The position numbers and the translations under genes are program-made. Positions 47,259 through 58,867 of a stretch of 64,000 nucleotides of DNA are shown here, one piece after another. Numbering within the stretch: the stretch's first letter is position 1; each line of letters opens with the position of its first letter. The stretch spans positions 11,976,521 through 12,040,520 of the forward strand of contig NC_049988.1 in assembly GCF_000003815.2 (NCBI RefSeq). Reading direction: 5' to 3'. Below the pieces are notes generated by a model, which worked only from the letters and a program-made list of their open reading frames with translations, was not told the DNA's origin and did no database searches. This DNA comes from Branchiostoma floridae. Taxonomy: Eukaryota > Chordata > Leptocardii > Amphioxiformes > Branchiostomatidae.

Positions 47259-47395
47259 CACCACCATGCAGGACAAGAAACCGTCGCTGCAGTAGCACTG
47301 TTCGCAGGGCCCCACCGCCACCCACATCCCTTCCGGGATCTCTCTCTCGCCGAAACGACACGACGACCGAGCAAGGCTGTTTATTTGTCTTCTCG
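47259..47395 (-). CDS. IGFBP-VWC secreted protein, exon 5 (first half of VWC2)
   Basis: 137 bp after gttttccag, ending at gtaagt, encoding residues 231-276. The VWC core is visible as CRFGEREIPEGMWVAVGPC followed by EQCYCSDGFLSC, i.e. the W...C..C.C.DG...C pattern. Phase 1 in and 0 out joins exons 4 and 6 cleanly. Confidence 0.88.
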
Positions 47396-47950
47396 CTGGA
47401 AAACAAACAAACAAACATCACCAGGTCTACTTGACTACTTGTTTATCGGAAATATGGTACAGCTTTTAAGTACAGATAACATTAACGTTACTACAAATCT
47501 CTATACGGCAGCGCTGATTACGAGTACACACTATGGAAAGTGTTAAAGGACTCTGGAGTAAATAACTTTAAACAGAATGTCAAAGACGCCACAAAGGTAG
47601 GATCTAATAGCAGACGTTGGAAGGGAAGAACGTTATGATATTTATTTGACTGTCCTGTCTTCTGACATGCTATCGGTAGCATCAGTTAGAAAAGCTGTGC
47701 GATCGTCCCTCCCAACACGTGCTTGGATACTGTCACAAATGCAGTAAATGTCATTGTGAGAAAGAAAGAAAGAGCACTAAATGTTTCTTGGACATAAGAG
47801 TTGGATTCAGCTAGATTCTTCACACACGCGATATCAACAGAGAGGCTCTGGTTTCAGAAAATTGGGTCAAATAGCTCAGAAAACGTTTCTTCTTACCATA
47901 CACTCGCTTGCTTCCCTGAAACGCATGCGCGCCCTCTTGTGGACCCTTAC

Positions 47951-48139
47951 ACGCTGCACAGCACTGCCCGGGTATTCTCTCCACCTCAGCACAGTCCTGG
48001 GAGTAGAAACACTGCATGGAGCTGCAGTGGAGCTTGCCGTCGTTGCAGCTGCACCTGGTGCAGTCGTTGATTTTCTCATAGGAGCCGTCTGCGATGACTA
48101 AGCCTTCGAAGGAGCAGTCTCCATGCTTGAAACTGTCTG
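47951..48139 (-). CDS. IGFBP-VWC secreted protein, exon 4 (VWC1)
   Basis: 189 bp after tttttcag, encoding residues 168-230 plus one base. It holds nearly a whole VWC domain: GDCSFEGLVIADGSYEKIND, CTRCSCNDGKLHC, then ERIPGQCCAA. The strong donor gtaagg splits the codon where the last domain Cys is expected, and joining to exon 5 gives Ser instead. A weaker donor three bases past that Cys codon (G|gtccac) would retain it, so the exact 3' end is uncertain. Confidence 0.82.
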
Positions 48140-48185
48140 CTGAAAAATAAGATAAACGTTGTACTAAATTTAGTTACATTTGAAG

Positions 48186-48450
48186 ACTTCCTATCAAGCA
48201 AGCAAGCAAGAAACCAAGCAAGCAACCAAGCAACCAATTATGCAACCAAAAAAACAGCAAGAAACCAAACAACCAAGCAAGCAACCAAACAAGCAAGCAA
48301 GCAAGCAACCAAGCAAGCAAGCAAGCAAGCAAGCAACCAACCAACCAACCAACCAACCAACCAAGCAAGCAAGCAACCAGCCAGCCAGCCAGCCAACCAA
48401 CCAACCAACCAACCAACAAACCAACAAACAAACAAACAAACAAACAAAAG
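48186..48450. repeat. (AAGC/AACC)n microsatellite in intron 3
   Basis: About 265 bp of AAGC, AACC and AAAC tetranucleotide repeats between exons 3 and 4. The long Lys/Gln and Cys/Leu-rich frames across it are artefacts. Confidence 0.95.
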
Positions 48451-48484
48451 AGCCAACCAGGCATACGAACACAATCGTACTTAC

Positions 48485-48655
48485 CCTTGTTTGCTTTGTC
48501 CACGTGATCCCATTTCTCTGCGCACACGTGACACCTCGAGATCATGTCGAACTGCACCCTGGGACACCAGAACGGATAGGGCCCACACTTGGAGGCAGTT
48601 CCCGGATGATGTGACGTCAGACTATTCGCCTTCAGATTCAAGAAATCACCGCTCC
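48485..48655 (-). CDS. IGFBP-VWC secreted protein, exon 3 (cysteine-bearing linker)
   Basis: 171 bp after ccaaattag, ending at gtaagt, encoding residues 111-167. It links the IGFBP and VWC parts. Its C-terminal half carries four Cys in KCGPYPFWCPRVQFDMISRC and HVCAEKWDHV, which I cannot assign to a known domain. Phase 1 in and 1 out. Confidence 0.8.
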
Positions 48656-48818
48656 CTAATTTGGAAACAAAATTCAAATGTTTCCCTTGTCGATCGGTTA
48701 TCATCTGAGATGCGAAGTTTATCCTATCCCAACGTTCTACAACAAACATTTATGAAGAGTACACAAGTCACATGCCCATATATGACAGATGAAATGGATG
48801 ACACCACAAGAAAATAAA

Positions 48819-48882
<64 letters not shown>
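48819..48882. repeat. (AT)n microsatellite
   Basis: About 64 bp of alternating AT in intron 2 of the IGFBP-VWC gene. Confidence 0.95.
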
Positions 48883-48884
<2 letters not shown>

Positions 48885-49916
48885 GTTTGTCTTCATACAG
48901 TTGTGGAATTTCTACAAAGTATGATTTAGAAAAGAAGCTTGAACAAAGATCACTGCCCTCTCATGACCCATGTATATAAACCAGTCCAAGCACATAGAGA
49001 TCCTTTGTTTTGAACTGTGGTGCTGTTTTGGTTCGCTGGCAAACATATAAACGATCGGTCAAGTGCGACATGCCCCTATGAAAAACGACAACAGTCACAT
49101 CAAAGGCATGGCTACTTCCGAGTGCCCTGTCATCATGGGGGTTTGACGTCATCACGCGAGCTCTCGCTTTCTCTCGTGTACAAAATCTCGTCTTGTCTAA
49201 ACAGAAGGTATAAAGCCTCACTGTTTTCTTCGTAACATTCCCCAGACCCCCCGGCGATCACCATGTTTTCTGTAAACATTTTGGTCCTGTCGTCAAAAGC
49301 ACTGAAGTGTGAAGCTGAGTACACCTTTCAGAAAGTGCTGTAAAGGGCTTTCCCAATGAAACATATACACAAGCTCGTTACTGTAACACTCACATGATTC
49401 AGTTGTCGTTGTATTCAGACAAACTGACCTTTTTGGAGCGAGGATGTTTTGCCTGGTGTTATACGATGTGTGTGTATAGGCAAGTAGAAGCCTTGAAAAC
49501 TGTGCCCAAAATGAGAGAAATATTGGCTTTATCTAACGGGTTGTGCAACAACCGAAGAATCCTAAAACATCCATGAACAGTGTTGGTCAATGGACAAATA
49601 AACACGCTAGCTCCAAGCTATTCATAGCTCTTTAGATCAACAAATTGATGTAAGTCTGAAAGAAGGATGTGGAGAGATGGGTTTTGTTATTGTTATTGTC
49701 ACATGATGATGAAATGAAATCGAATAAAAAGTTTTCTTCGATGAGGGGGTGGGGGTGGAATCAGTGACGGCCTTTTATTACAAGATTAAGAATAGCCGAG
49801 GAGCTGCCCTAAGTACAAGTTTGTGGGTTCTTAACACTACGCTAAAAAGCATCGCGACAGAACTGTAAATGTTTTCAAACATTGCGTGTTTTGCGGTTTC
49901 TAACCGAATGACTGAC

Positions 49917-50041
49917 CTTCTGGGAGACAGGTTCCGCTTTGCCCCATGGGAAGAGTGAAGCACCACGCCGGTATGATACCACCTTGAACTTGCACGAACT
50001 TCCTGCATTCTGGATGCCTGCAGACCAGACCCGAAGCGCAC
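49917..50041 (-). CDS. IGFBP-VWC secreted protein, exon 2 (second half of IGFBP domain)
   Basis: 125 bp after tttttcccag, ending at gtcagt, encoding residues 70-110. It reads CASGLVCRHPECRKF and later GQSGTCLPE, the G.C..GL.C ... G.C ending of an IGFBP N-terminal domain. Its first base completes the Arg codon begun by exon 1. Longer frames over this exon are in wrong phases. Confidence 0.85.
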
Positions 50042-51478
50042 CTGGGAAAAACAACCACAGAAAAAAACATTTACAAAAAAAGGTAATATTTGTAAACAAC
50101 GCGTTCTTGACCCGAATCGATGATTGACGTTTCGTGTAATCGCCAGGGAAAACGTGAACAGCAGATGGCGCATTTCCAGAATCCAGTCACACAGCGACAG
50201 TTGTTGTGATGACGTGATGACAGAACTACACAAGTTGTGTTTTCGCGCGAGCGCGAGTAACGTTAGCGTATATTCAATGATAGATTTTTCGTATCTTTCA
50301 CTTCTTATTTCATCCACAGAAACACTGTCTTATTGCCAACCCAAACTGGTCACATGAGATAGAATGTAGACCTCATGCTGTTGTTTTTTTCATGTTATTT
50401 TCCTCTTCATCCTGCAGGCTCCAGTCACGCGTTCAGCACGTGTCTGTCGACTGGCTAGCACGCCTCCTGCACGTGCCTTACAGCAGGACAAGACAGGAAA
50501 CTTGTGACCATCTTTACACGTGGGCTATGTAAGGTAGATGTAAAGTGAGAATCATGTAGTTAAGCAATGCCGTGTGTTTAGAGTCACTGAGTCGGGCAAG
50601 GGTCACATGCTTGCTCATCGGCATGAAATCGAAGTCCAACGCAATGTCAAGGGCGAGTTCCGGGCCAAAACAAACTGGAAGAGTCATACTGAACTATTCA
50701 TGCAGGCCTTCCTGCCTTCTCCTCTAACTCAAGGTAAAAAGCATAAAGATAAAGCATCTGGAATAGCAAAGCTTACTTTGTGTCATGGATTAAAAAAAAA
50801 TGTGTATATAGATTTATAAGACTCATTAGGACTTTAAATGATTCATGATATCTCTGTTATATAATTTGTCTGATCCTTGCCTCTTCCTTAGCCCTCTTGA
50901 CTTCAATGAAAAGCGGCATGCAGGCCGATTTGAACTTTTCTGAATAAACAAAGTTCAAACAAACAAACAAGCGCAATGTTTTCAATAGTTTGTTGTGCAA
51001 TACGACCTTGCTGTAGTTCGTGTTTACAGCCGAACACACTCGAGAACACTCTTCTCGATATGTGTGCTGGGTTCTTGTAGGCACAGAGGTTCCACGCTTT
51101 AGGCTATTAAACGCCTGAAGTTATCGCTTTGGGAAAACTGAGGAAAACCAGTCATCAGAAACTATGCCACTGCTGTCCTGTAGCCTTTTCTTCAAGCGCT
51201 CAGTCGAAATTAGACATGATCAGATTTATAAGTTTGTGAGGAGGCAAGAAACATTTATTTATCTTTTATGTCTTGTCATATTTGCACGTCAAGGTTGAAG
51301 GAGGTTCCCCGTTCGCAGAGTTTTGGCCCCTGCAGTGTTTTATTTAAGAATCCAGGACACTGCCTTACTACCCCGTGCCAAGTTAACGATCCGCAATTCC
51401 GAGAAGACCTCGCTGTCAGTTGGGTCCGTAAATTCCAAGCCGTAGGTCCTGTCAACACTCATTAATCAGCCGTGAGTA

Positions 51479-51900
51479 CCGACAGTCTCTATCTGTCGTC
51501 TGTGTGCAACGCGTGGGCAATCAACAATACCCCGCTGCATCATGGGAGAAGTTCTCAGAAACGACCCCCCCCCCAACACAATCCTGTTCTGTGGACAATC
51601 CTGTACTGTGTTTGATTATGTTAAAGTCGGACGTAATCCACTTTAGCATCAGATTTGACAGTCTCCATCTGTCGTCTGCAACTTATGGGCAATCAACATT
51701 ACCCCGCTGCATCATGGGAGAATTTCTCAGAAACGACCCCCCCCCCCCCCCAACACGCTGTCATATTCGGGTGCGGCTAAGTCGAACATATAATGGTCTT
51801 TAGCATTAGTAACGACAGTCTCTATCTGTCGTCTGCAACTTACGGGCAATAAACAATACCCCGCTGCATCATGGGAGAATTTCTGAGAAACGATCATTCG
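51479..51900. repeat. Tandem repeat with variable poly-C runs, three copies
   Basis: Copies near 51479, 51657 and 51813 share gacagtctctatctgtcgtc, gggcaatcaacaataccccg and ctgcatcatgggagaa, followed by a poly-C run of 10 (51565-51574), 15 (51737-51751) and none. Confidence 0.88.
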
Positions 51901-53208
51901 GTTAAAGGATCAAAGTCAATTATGTCAAAGTCGAACACAATGGTCCTTATTGACTCCCAATGGGTGATTAAATGTAAGTCTTCCCACCATTTATCATTGA
52001 TAATCGTATGATGTATACTTTTGGCGCCATGTCGTCTTGGCAACGGTGACGCTTGCTGTAAGTTATGATTTACTCTCAGACTGACTTCTGGAACATTCGG
52101 ACAAGGCCACATGGCTTTAAACTAATACTCTAAAATTGCACATTACGTTGAACAATGCATATATGATTGAGGCTTTGCAACGGATAATAGCAGCGCTCTT
52201 TCATATGTCCACTGACATAGAGAAAATTCAATTACGAGCGCTGACTTCAGACATTTCACAAATAGCTCGAATTGCTGGAGAATCACTTAAATCCGTATCG
52301 AGTTACCTTAACCACCAGGCGCCGTTATAATTGTTTAAAATTACAATCTTCGAAAGTGTTTAAACGTCTGCTCCAAATGTCACGCTTAATATGTTGATAC
52401 CTTAAATGTTCTCTAAAAGCCGTAGAAGTGCCGTAGAAAGAGAGTTGTTATGGGGAGTTGTCAGGTGTATTGAAGTGACAAATAGGAGGGGGTCAACCTC
52501 TACAATCCACGGACAAAGGCGCCAAAGAGCGGGGTGGCTCCTTTCCAAATGAACGGGTTTAGGCCAGATCATGAAAACAATGGTATCAAACGTCGCCCGG
52601 CTTTTGTAAAAGGCCGAGGTTAGAAGTTTGCTAACGACAGAGGCTCTCGCATGAAAGCGGGCACCTGTGTGGAACACCAGGCGATATTGTAGGTTACGTA
52701 ATTGAAGGGCGTTGACCCTTGTACTGCAAGAAACAAGTTTTGACATCTCAGTTCCTGTTCACTGGGCTGAATACGCTGTACAGGGAATATCTAGCAATTG
52801 CCTTGTATTTGTGAACTACTAGAATCTAAATATCGCATGTGATACCAAAGTTTTAGCTTTAAATCTTTTAAATCTTTAGTAGCCCAGTGTTGAGTTTTGC
52901 TTTGAACGTACGTTGTTCCGATGATTTTGTGATCAGCGCCTGAGACTTGAGCATAGTTACACAAGCGTCATTCTTTTCGGCTTTAATAGGTGTTCCTTTA
53001 ATCGCTTATTCAAAGAGAAGCTTTTCCAAACATTCCTTAGGTACACAGCGGAAGGAAATGGCGGCTTCCAGGAAGCCATTCGGTCCCTACAAAGCCACTA
53101 GAGAGATGTAATTTCACTGTAGAAGATGATGCGACTGATTTGGGACACACTAAAAGGAAAAGACGATAAGTCAAAAGTTCCTTTTCTATACTTTTCTTAC
53201 TATGACCC

Positions 53209-53429
53209 CAATTCCACTTAATGGCGATAGCGCTGCAACTTCACTACGACCTTGAAATTTAGATTTGTGTAAACTTTACTTTATAATTGGAATATCATGC
53301 AAAATGAAAAGTATGACTGAAAAGGCAAAAAAAACAAACACAAAGCATAAAAAAGACTCGTTTTAATCTACGAAATTCCTTGAGCGCTCTGTGAAATTGC
53401 GCGGTCGCCGTTCTAGTTAAGTGGAGCGA
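53209..53429. mobile_element. Complete MITE (CCACTTAA...TTAAGTGG)
   Basis: The left terminus ccacttaatggcgatagcgc and right terminus gcgcggtcgccgttctagtt aagtgg are inverted complements apart from small differences. The interior matches partial copies at 25.94 and 28.02 kb. Confidence 0.8.
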
Positions 53430-55159
53430 AAGTGGAGCAAAAATATATGGCTGTGAATAGAATGGCTGGTGCAATGGCATTCAAGTGATCTAGATGCAAA
53501 TTTTATTTTTTTAGCTAGCATGAAAGCTTATCTGTGTTGGTATAATCCATATCAAAGTTTTAAGCTGTCAATTTGTTGTGTTAAATAACGGTTATAAACG
53601 GCAATGTCTATCTTAACTAATTGTGGATCCGAATAAAGTCAAAGCAATTGTCTAAATTAAGTCGGAAACCTGTTAATGACTCAGTGATAAACGACAGGAA
53701 AACAGTTCTCAGGTTTAAACCCCCCTCCTGGGCGTCTGTCAGCGACTTGGGCCCCACATGGAGATACGGCAACACTACAGCACATTGTGACGTCACCACA
53801 AACACCTGGCCACATTCCTGTATACACCACACCCCCGGCACGAGGGGACCACGGTATCCTCCCGCGCCTTGTTTACCGATCAATGCGATATCCTTCACTA
53901 TGGGCCGCGCGCACTGACACGCAACAATCGCCTCTTTCATAGGGAATCTCCAGTCCGACACTCCTGACTGATTGATATGAATACGCATACTTAAAGAGGA
54001 GAGATATCCATCTTGTATAAACATCCGCGCCAGACGATAAAGCTCGCCTTTAATATTGAAGTCTAAAAGACTTAAGTGGGCTACTTAAGGGGTGTGTTCA
54101 CCTTTTAAGATTTTAAGACTTTTTTCCCCGAAATCTTTCAGTTATTTGCTTTTTCAGAAGGTGAAGTTATCCGATACTTCGTATGTATGAAAAATTAGTC
54201 AGAGATTGCGTTTTTCTCAATTCAATTAGCAAAACAAAATTTTGTTGTCATTATTTTGACGCGCGACGAATGCCTTCTCCGCCATGCTTTATAAACAGGT
54301 GCGATTTATTAATCATATATCAAAACAAAGGCATACTTTCTTATTTGTATGTCTCCTAAAGCAACTAGGTCATAGGCAAACGTACGTACGTTTGTCTGTC
54401 GTAGGATTGTCAGCAAGACCGACATTGTGCGACTCCTTCACGACAATTGTCGTAGATCCGTCGGAAGACGTATTTGACGTTTTTAACGCAACTTTTAGAA
54501 GAGCTTGGTGTGTGTTTCACATACTCGAAAAACGTAAATCATGCATTGGAATGCATGTCGTTTTCTGGATTAAAGTAGTGCAAGTAGGGATGCAACGCGT
54601 TCTGGTGACTGTAATCGGTGTAATTGAGTGCGACACCCTTGTGCACCTACAAATAGCCTTTATTCAGTAGACTGTCCTTGCCTTCGGCCTTTTTTTCTAA
54701 GCGATTAAAGACGTGCGTTCTCTGTGTGGCTTATAATACCTTAAAAGGACAAAACGCGTTCTTCTATTTGTGGGTTGTCACTGCGTAGAACGCCCCAGAT
54801 TTTTGCGACTGAATCACTGTTATGATTGTGACTAAAGAAAATGCGCAGATACCACGCGCATTGATGGGTCACCGTGATGGCACTAGCCGAGCTAAATTTG
54901 TCGTCGCAAAACTAGAAGTGTCACACTCCACAAGCATAAATCACTATAAATATAAACCTGAGGGCCCAGGGCATCATTAGGACATACTCTAGTGTGTTCA
55001 CGCGAACATGTGACACCACAAACCATGGGTGGACCCCGTGACTCCACCATTACCACCGGCACATGTTTGCAGACATTTTACGGGAAAATGACGCAATGAC
55101 AGTTGCTGCACTGTAGGATTTGATCTTGTAGCACACTTTTGCCATATTTCACATAGGCT

Positions 55160-55472
55160 ACACTGTGTAAAGGCCATACAGCATTTCTCCTGGACTATGG
55201 GTACAATAGCTGATACGTATACCCCTCTATGTTTACCTATCTACATCATGACTTTGAAGAACAGATTTCCAATATCTGTTGCGGTTGTAAGGACGATAGA
55301 TTTAATCTCCGAGTAGAAGTCAATTTTGTCGTTTTTTACGTAGACTGTACAGTGTATGGCCATACCGTATTTCTCCTGGACTATGGGTACAATAGCTGAT
55401 ACCCCTGTATCGAGACCATGACTTCAAAATGACAGGTTTCCATGATCTGTTGTAGTTCTAAGGACGATGATT
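55160..55472. repeat. Tandem duplication, ~180-bp period
   Basis: atttctcctggactatgggt, caatagctgatac and taaggacgat recur in both copies (from about 55160 and 55340), in intron 1 just 3' of exon 1. Confidence 0.85.
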
Positions 55473-55633
55473 ATTTAGCGTTATACGTTACAGATGAATA
55501 TTTTGTATCGTTTCTGGAGCTCACATGGAAGCACCCAGCCCGACACGTGGGGTTGTTGTTCTGTGGAGCACGCGCCGCCCGTGTCCTGTTACCCAACACA
55601 CGTACACAACACGCGGGCGCAGCGTGGCCTTAC

Positions 55634-55839
55634 CTCGGTGCCTCGGCGCCGCAAGACTCGCCCCTGTCCCGGGAACACACGTCGCAACAGTCGCACTCGT
55701 CCCTGACCATCTCGCAACCGTCCGCGGACAAAGCGGGACATTTGAATCCGGCCTCGTGTCGGCACGGACACAGGATGCTCATCGGAAGGACGGTCCCGAC
55801 GACCGAAGTGACCAAGATGACCAGTGCTCTCCCCGCCAT
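55634..55839 (-). CDS. IGFBP-VWC secreted protein, exon 1 (signal peptide and IGFBP first half)
   Basis: First coding exon of a complete six-exon gene (55634-55839, 49917-50041, 48485-48655, 47951-48139, 47259-47395, 46472-46582) encoding 312 residues. Residues 1-23 are a signal peptide (hydrophobic AGRALVILVTSVVGTVLP). Residues 24-69 start an IGFBP domain: CPC..., GC at 41-42, then CDCCDVC at 49-55 (the CGCCxxC signature) and GESCG. Order overall is IGFBP (about 24-107), linker, VWC1 (about 176-230), VWC2 (243-297). IGFBP-plus-VWC proteins include CRIM1 and the CCN family, which act outside the cell on BMP/TGF-beta or IGF ligands. This protein lacks the CCN TSP1 and cystine-knot domains and the CRIM1 transmembrane part. 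The Met context (agcATGG) is good. Opposite-strand frames here are shadows. Confidence 0.88.
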
Positions 55840-56150
55840 GCTGTCATCGCGGCCGTGTGCTGTCAGTTGCTGTTTTGCTCTGAGCGACAAAGGGGGGGTC
55901 GCGATGAAAAATATTTTGTGGTAGTTTTCATCCCCGCAAGGCTTTTGGGGGGGATCGCTTCCTGTCGCGGTTTGGTTCCCGGCCAAGGGGGGCAAGAATC
56001 CGGGCCCCGAGCCAACTTTTTGCAAGCAGCCGATTACGTTTGGTACCCCCCCCCCCCCCCCCCGGGGGTGTCTAATCTTCTTCTTTCTTCTGCAATGTGT
56101 TAACTGCTCATCCGACATCGTTTCGGGTGGACGGTGTGGCGTCATGATTT
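55840..56150. promoter_or_regulatory. CG-rich 5' flank of the IGFBP-VWC gene
   Basis: The region around exon 1 and upstream is much richer in CG dinucleotides than the AT-rich surroundings, and contains an 18-base poly-C (56046-56063) followed by five G. It probably contains the promoter and 5' UTR, but no specific start-site motif is seen. Confidence 0.35.
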
Positions 56151-58780
56151 TGGCACGAGTTCAAGAATCGTTCAACGCTCCGAAGCTATGCCGTGACGTA
56201 CCGAGGGGCGATGTTTACCATAGATAAGAAGGTTTGCAAAACGTTCTCTGTACAAGTGGTGTGTTTGTCGTCCAAGCGGCATAAAAGCTTCCGATATTTG
56301 AGAGGCAATCTCGACATGTTTGGGAATGCGTGTTGTATTGTGCATCGCCCGCTCCCTGTACACACACTACAGTGTGATCAGCGCATTTTTGTAAACTTAT
56401 TTTAACGGAAGAGGTGCGACTTCTTTCGCTGACATGAAACAAAGACTTGTTAGTATAGTGTGACAGATAGTAATGTACTGTATTACTTCCACATTTACGT
56501 ATTTAAACAGTGCATATAGCTCCCAAGTTTCTTTCAACATTTACAAGTCTCTTCCAGAGAAATGAACATGTACAGAGCTAAGGTCTAGCTAGATCTAACT
56601 CTATAAGATCCCCCACTCTAGAACGGCTCATACACATATAAACTAATGTATTACACTGATGCAGGTACTTGGTAAAGTAAGAAATAAACGAGAACGTTCA
56701 GTGCCTATAAACACATATGCTGAGTTGGAACCATAACCTGTAACTGGTAAAGAAGAAAAGAATATCATACAAAATGAAGATTTGGATTTTGAATTCCTTC
56801 AAACGGTTCAATGAAGATTCATAGCCTAGCAGGCATCGCGGTAACTATGTACATGGGTTATGAGTGCCTACTTGTAAAACCTGAAGTGTGGCCTGTCGAG
56901 CGAGACTATGACTAAGCCATCCCTTTGTTCTATAGGGCGTTGACAGAAGTCGTAGGTTGTTACACGACGTTAATGTTGTAGAAATTTCTAGAATCTGACA
57001 GTTTCGTTACCAATGCAATTCTATTTTGGTCAATTTGTGCGACAGTTGTACGACGAGCCCAATAATTAGTTTGTGATCGTACGAATATCGTGCGATGGAT
57101 GTGATGTGGCCCTCCCCACCTTTTGTAAGTAAAAAGAGATAAACATGAACGGAAACGTCTTCTGTTAACTGATAAACTGAAGCAAAGTCATTTGTTTTGA
57201 GAAGTTCTATTCCCACAACAAGCATTATGGATGACAGGTGTCAGAAGATAATAACATATTCTTCTACATATTACTAAAGTGGTGTCACTCTCAGCTGTCT
57301 GCATATTTCCCTAGCGGAAAGAAATCCCCCCGGAGCTGAAGTCTCATTTTACATATTTTCCAGACTTCAGAGACGGACGTTATAATTGACTTTAAGACCC
57401 AATAATCTGCGCTATGTCGCAAAGTGTACCGCAGCTTAAGACACAGGGTGTACATAAGTACTGACCGCCGGCAGACACCGCCCAAATGACGTAATTATAC
57501 ATTTAGAACACTTATTCATACATTCTTAAAATGTCTGTGGTAATACAGATTTTTAGAACAGAATTTCTTAGTAAATTTCTTATCCTTCATTTGCCGAAAC
57601 GTTCAGACAACGACAGGGTAATGTGGCACTAAACTGCATAAGTTAATGACTTAACAGTGTCATATACGAAGAAAAAAAATAAACTGAACAATAATGATAA
57701 CAATGATAGTGTAGAACTATATAACATATGACCAGTTTGAATTCAAAATGACCATGCAAAGACGTGAAACACTACAACACTCGAGTTCAATCAGTAATGT
57801 ATGATACCAGGGCATGTCAGTTTTTGGCTGAATTCTTTGAGAAAAGTTCAATAATGCGTATTTTCTTTCTGAGAGTAAAGCAGAGGTTTAGTGATTTTTG
57901 TGCATCTCTTCTGAAGGATTTTCTTGCGCAGGTTCACCTTCAATTGCCACCAATCTGTCTTTAGTACACTGTAAATAAAGCACCGAAGGACCCGTCTTTG
58001 TTTGTTTGAACCTTTATCTATTTATGAGAAGCTCAAATCGGCCTGCAGGTCGCTTTTCATTGAAGTCATGAGGGAGGTAAGGGTCAGATAAAGTATAACA
58101 GAGATACAGGCTACCACAGGGGCAAGGCTACTTTCTGAACTGGGGCCATAAGTCAACCCCATTCCCTGCCACCTTTCTGGGACCTTTCCGGCAACTTTGA
58201 CCTATTTCCTGTTAGTGCCCTCCATATGCTTAGCACTCAAGTAACTGCGGACACACACCAAAACAAACAAACACAACAACTGATTACAGTACCTCGCCCC
58301 GTCTTCAAGGATACGTGTGATTTACCCTCAAACATAAACCAGTAACCACAACACGCTTCCTGTCGTCGACACCTTCATACTACCTCTGGGAAAAAGACAT
58401 ATATCAGTCACAGTGACAGTAGCTTTGTCACCGGACACAATTTTCAGAAAGGCTATGATAGGAACGACCGTCGACAATCCGTCCCAAGACTACTCAAGTT
58501 TAAATTTGTATGATACATCTACGACTGTCGTGCAACAGGAATGTCCCCCATTTGTCGGACACCTGTCGCACGACACATGTGACAGCGGACGTACGCACGA
58601 GGAGTTGGGGTGTGCTTTCGTCGTATGCCGTCACCCAGAACGCTCTTAAATCGCAGCCTTAATTGTCCGCAACACCTAGTGCACAATAGGTGTGTTGTGT
58701 GTTAGCCCAGTGGCGAATTCCGCGCAGTTTTTCGCATGTTGACAAGTCCTGACCTGGAAGACAGTGAGGCACCTCCGAAA
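56151..58780. other. Intergenic, no gene recognised
   Basis: Short frames without domains. The stretch 58430-58640 (cgacaatccgtcc, acgactgtcgtgcaac, ttgtcggacacctgtcgca) resembles 54390-54500 and may be a fragment of a shared repeat; I cannot define its ends. Confidence 0.4.
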
Positions 58781-58867
58781 CTACGGGTCACCGAGATTTT
58801 GTGATCCACGCCAATGATAACGGGCTGGTTTTAGGATATTTTAATAAATCCAATAGGAGCCTGTCAA

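Larger units (their letters stand above)
50042..55633 (-). other. Intron 1 of the IGFBP-VWC gene (~5.6 kb)
   Basis: Bounded by donor GAG|gtaagg after exon 1 and acceptor cccag before exon 2. It contains the poly-C tandem repeat (51.5 kb), a complete MITE (53.2 kb) and a duplication (55.2-55.5 kb). Frames such as 53617-54024 and 54284-54670 show no VWC or IGFBP pattern and are not treated as exons. Confidence 0.8.

Noticed and set aside
48174-48749. A 191-codon minus-strand frame and a 144-codon plus-strand frame
   Set aside because: Most of each is a tetranucleotide microsatellite. Only the first part of the minus frame (48485-48655) is real exon, and it stops at a consensus donor.
49778-50317. 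179-codon minus-strand frame as the coding frame of this region
   Set aside because: The IGFBP cysteine pattern is in a different phase (49917-50041), with matching splice sites and phase.
53617-54024. 135-codon minus-strand frame as an exon of the IGFBP-VWC gene
   Set aside because: No IGFBP or VWC cysteine spacing in any frame, and exon 1 joins exon 2 at 50041 perfectly in phase without it.
54284-54670. 128-codon plus-strand frame
   Set aside because: No domain, no splice context, and part of it resembles the sequence near 58.5 kb, so a repeat is more likely.
55442-56103. Plus-strand frames of 160 and 192 codons
   Set aside because: They are antisense to the signal-peptide/IGFBP exon. 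The minus strand has the cysteine pattern and splice site, and the plus frames have none.
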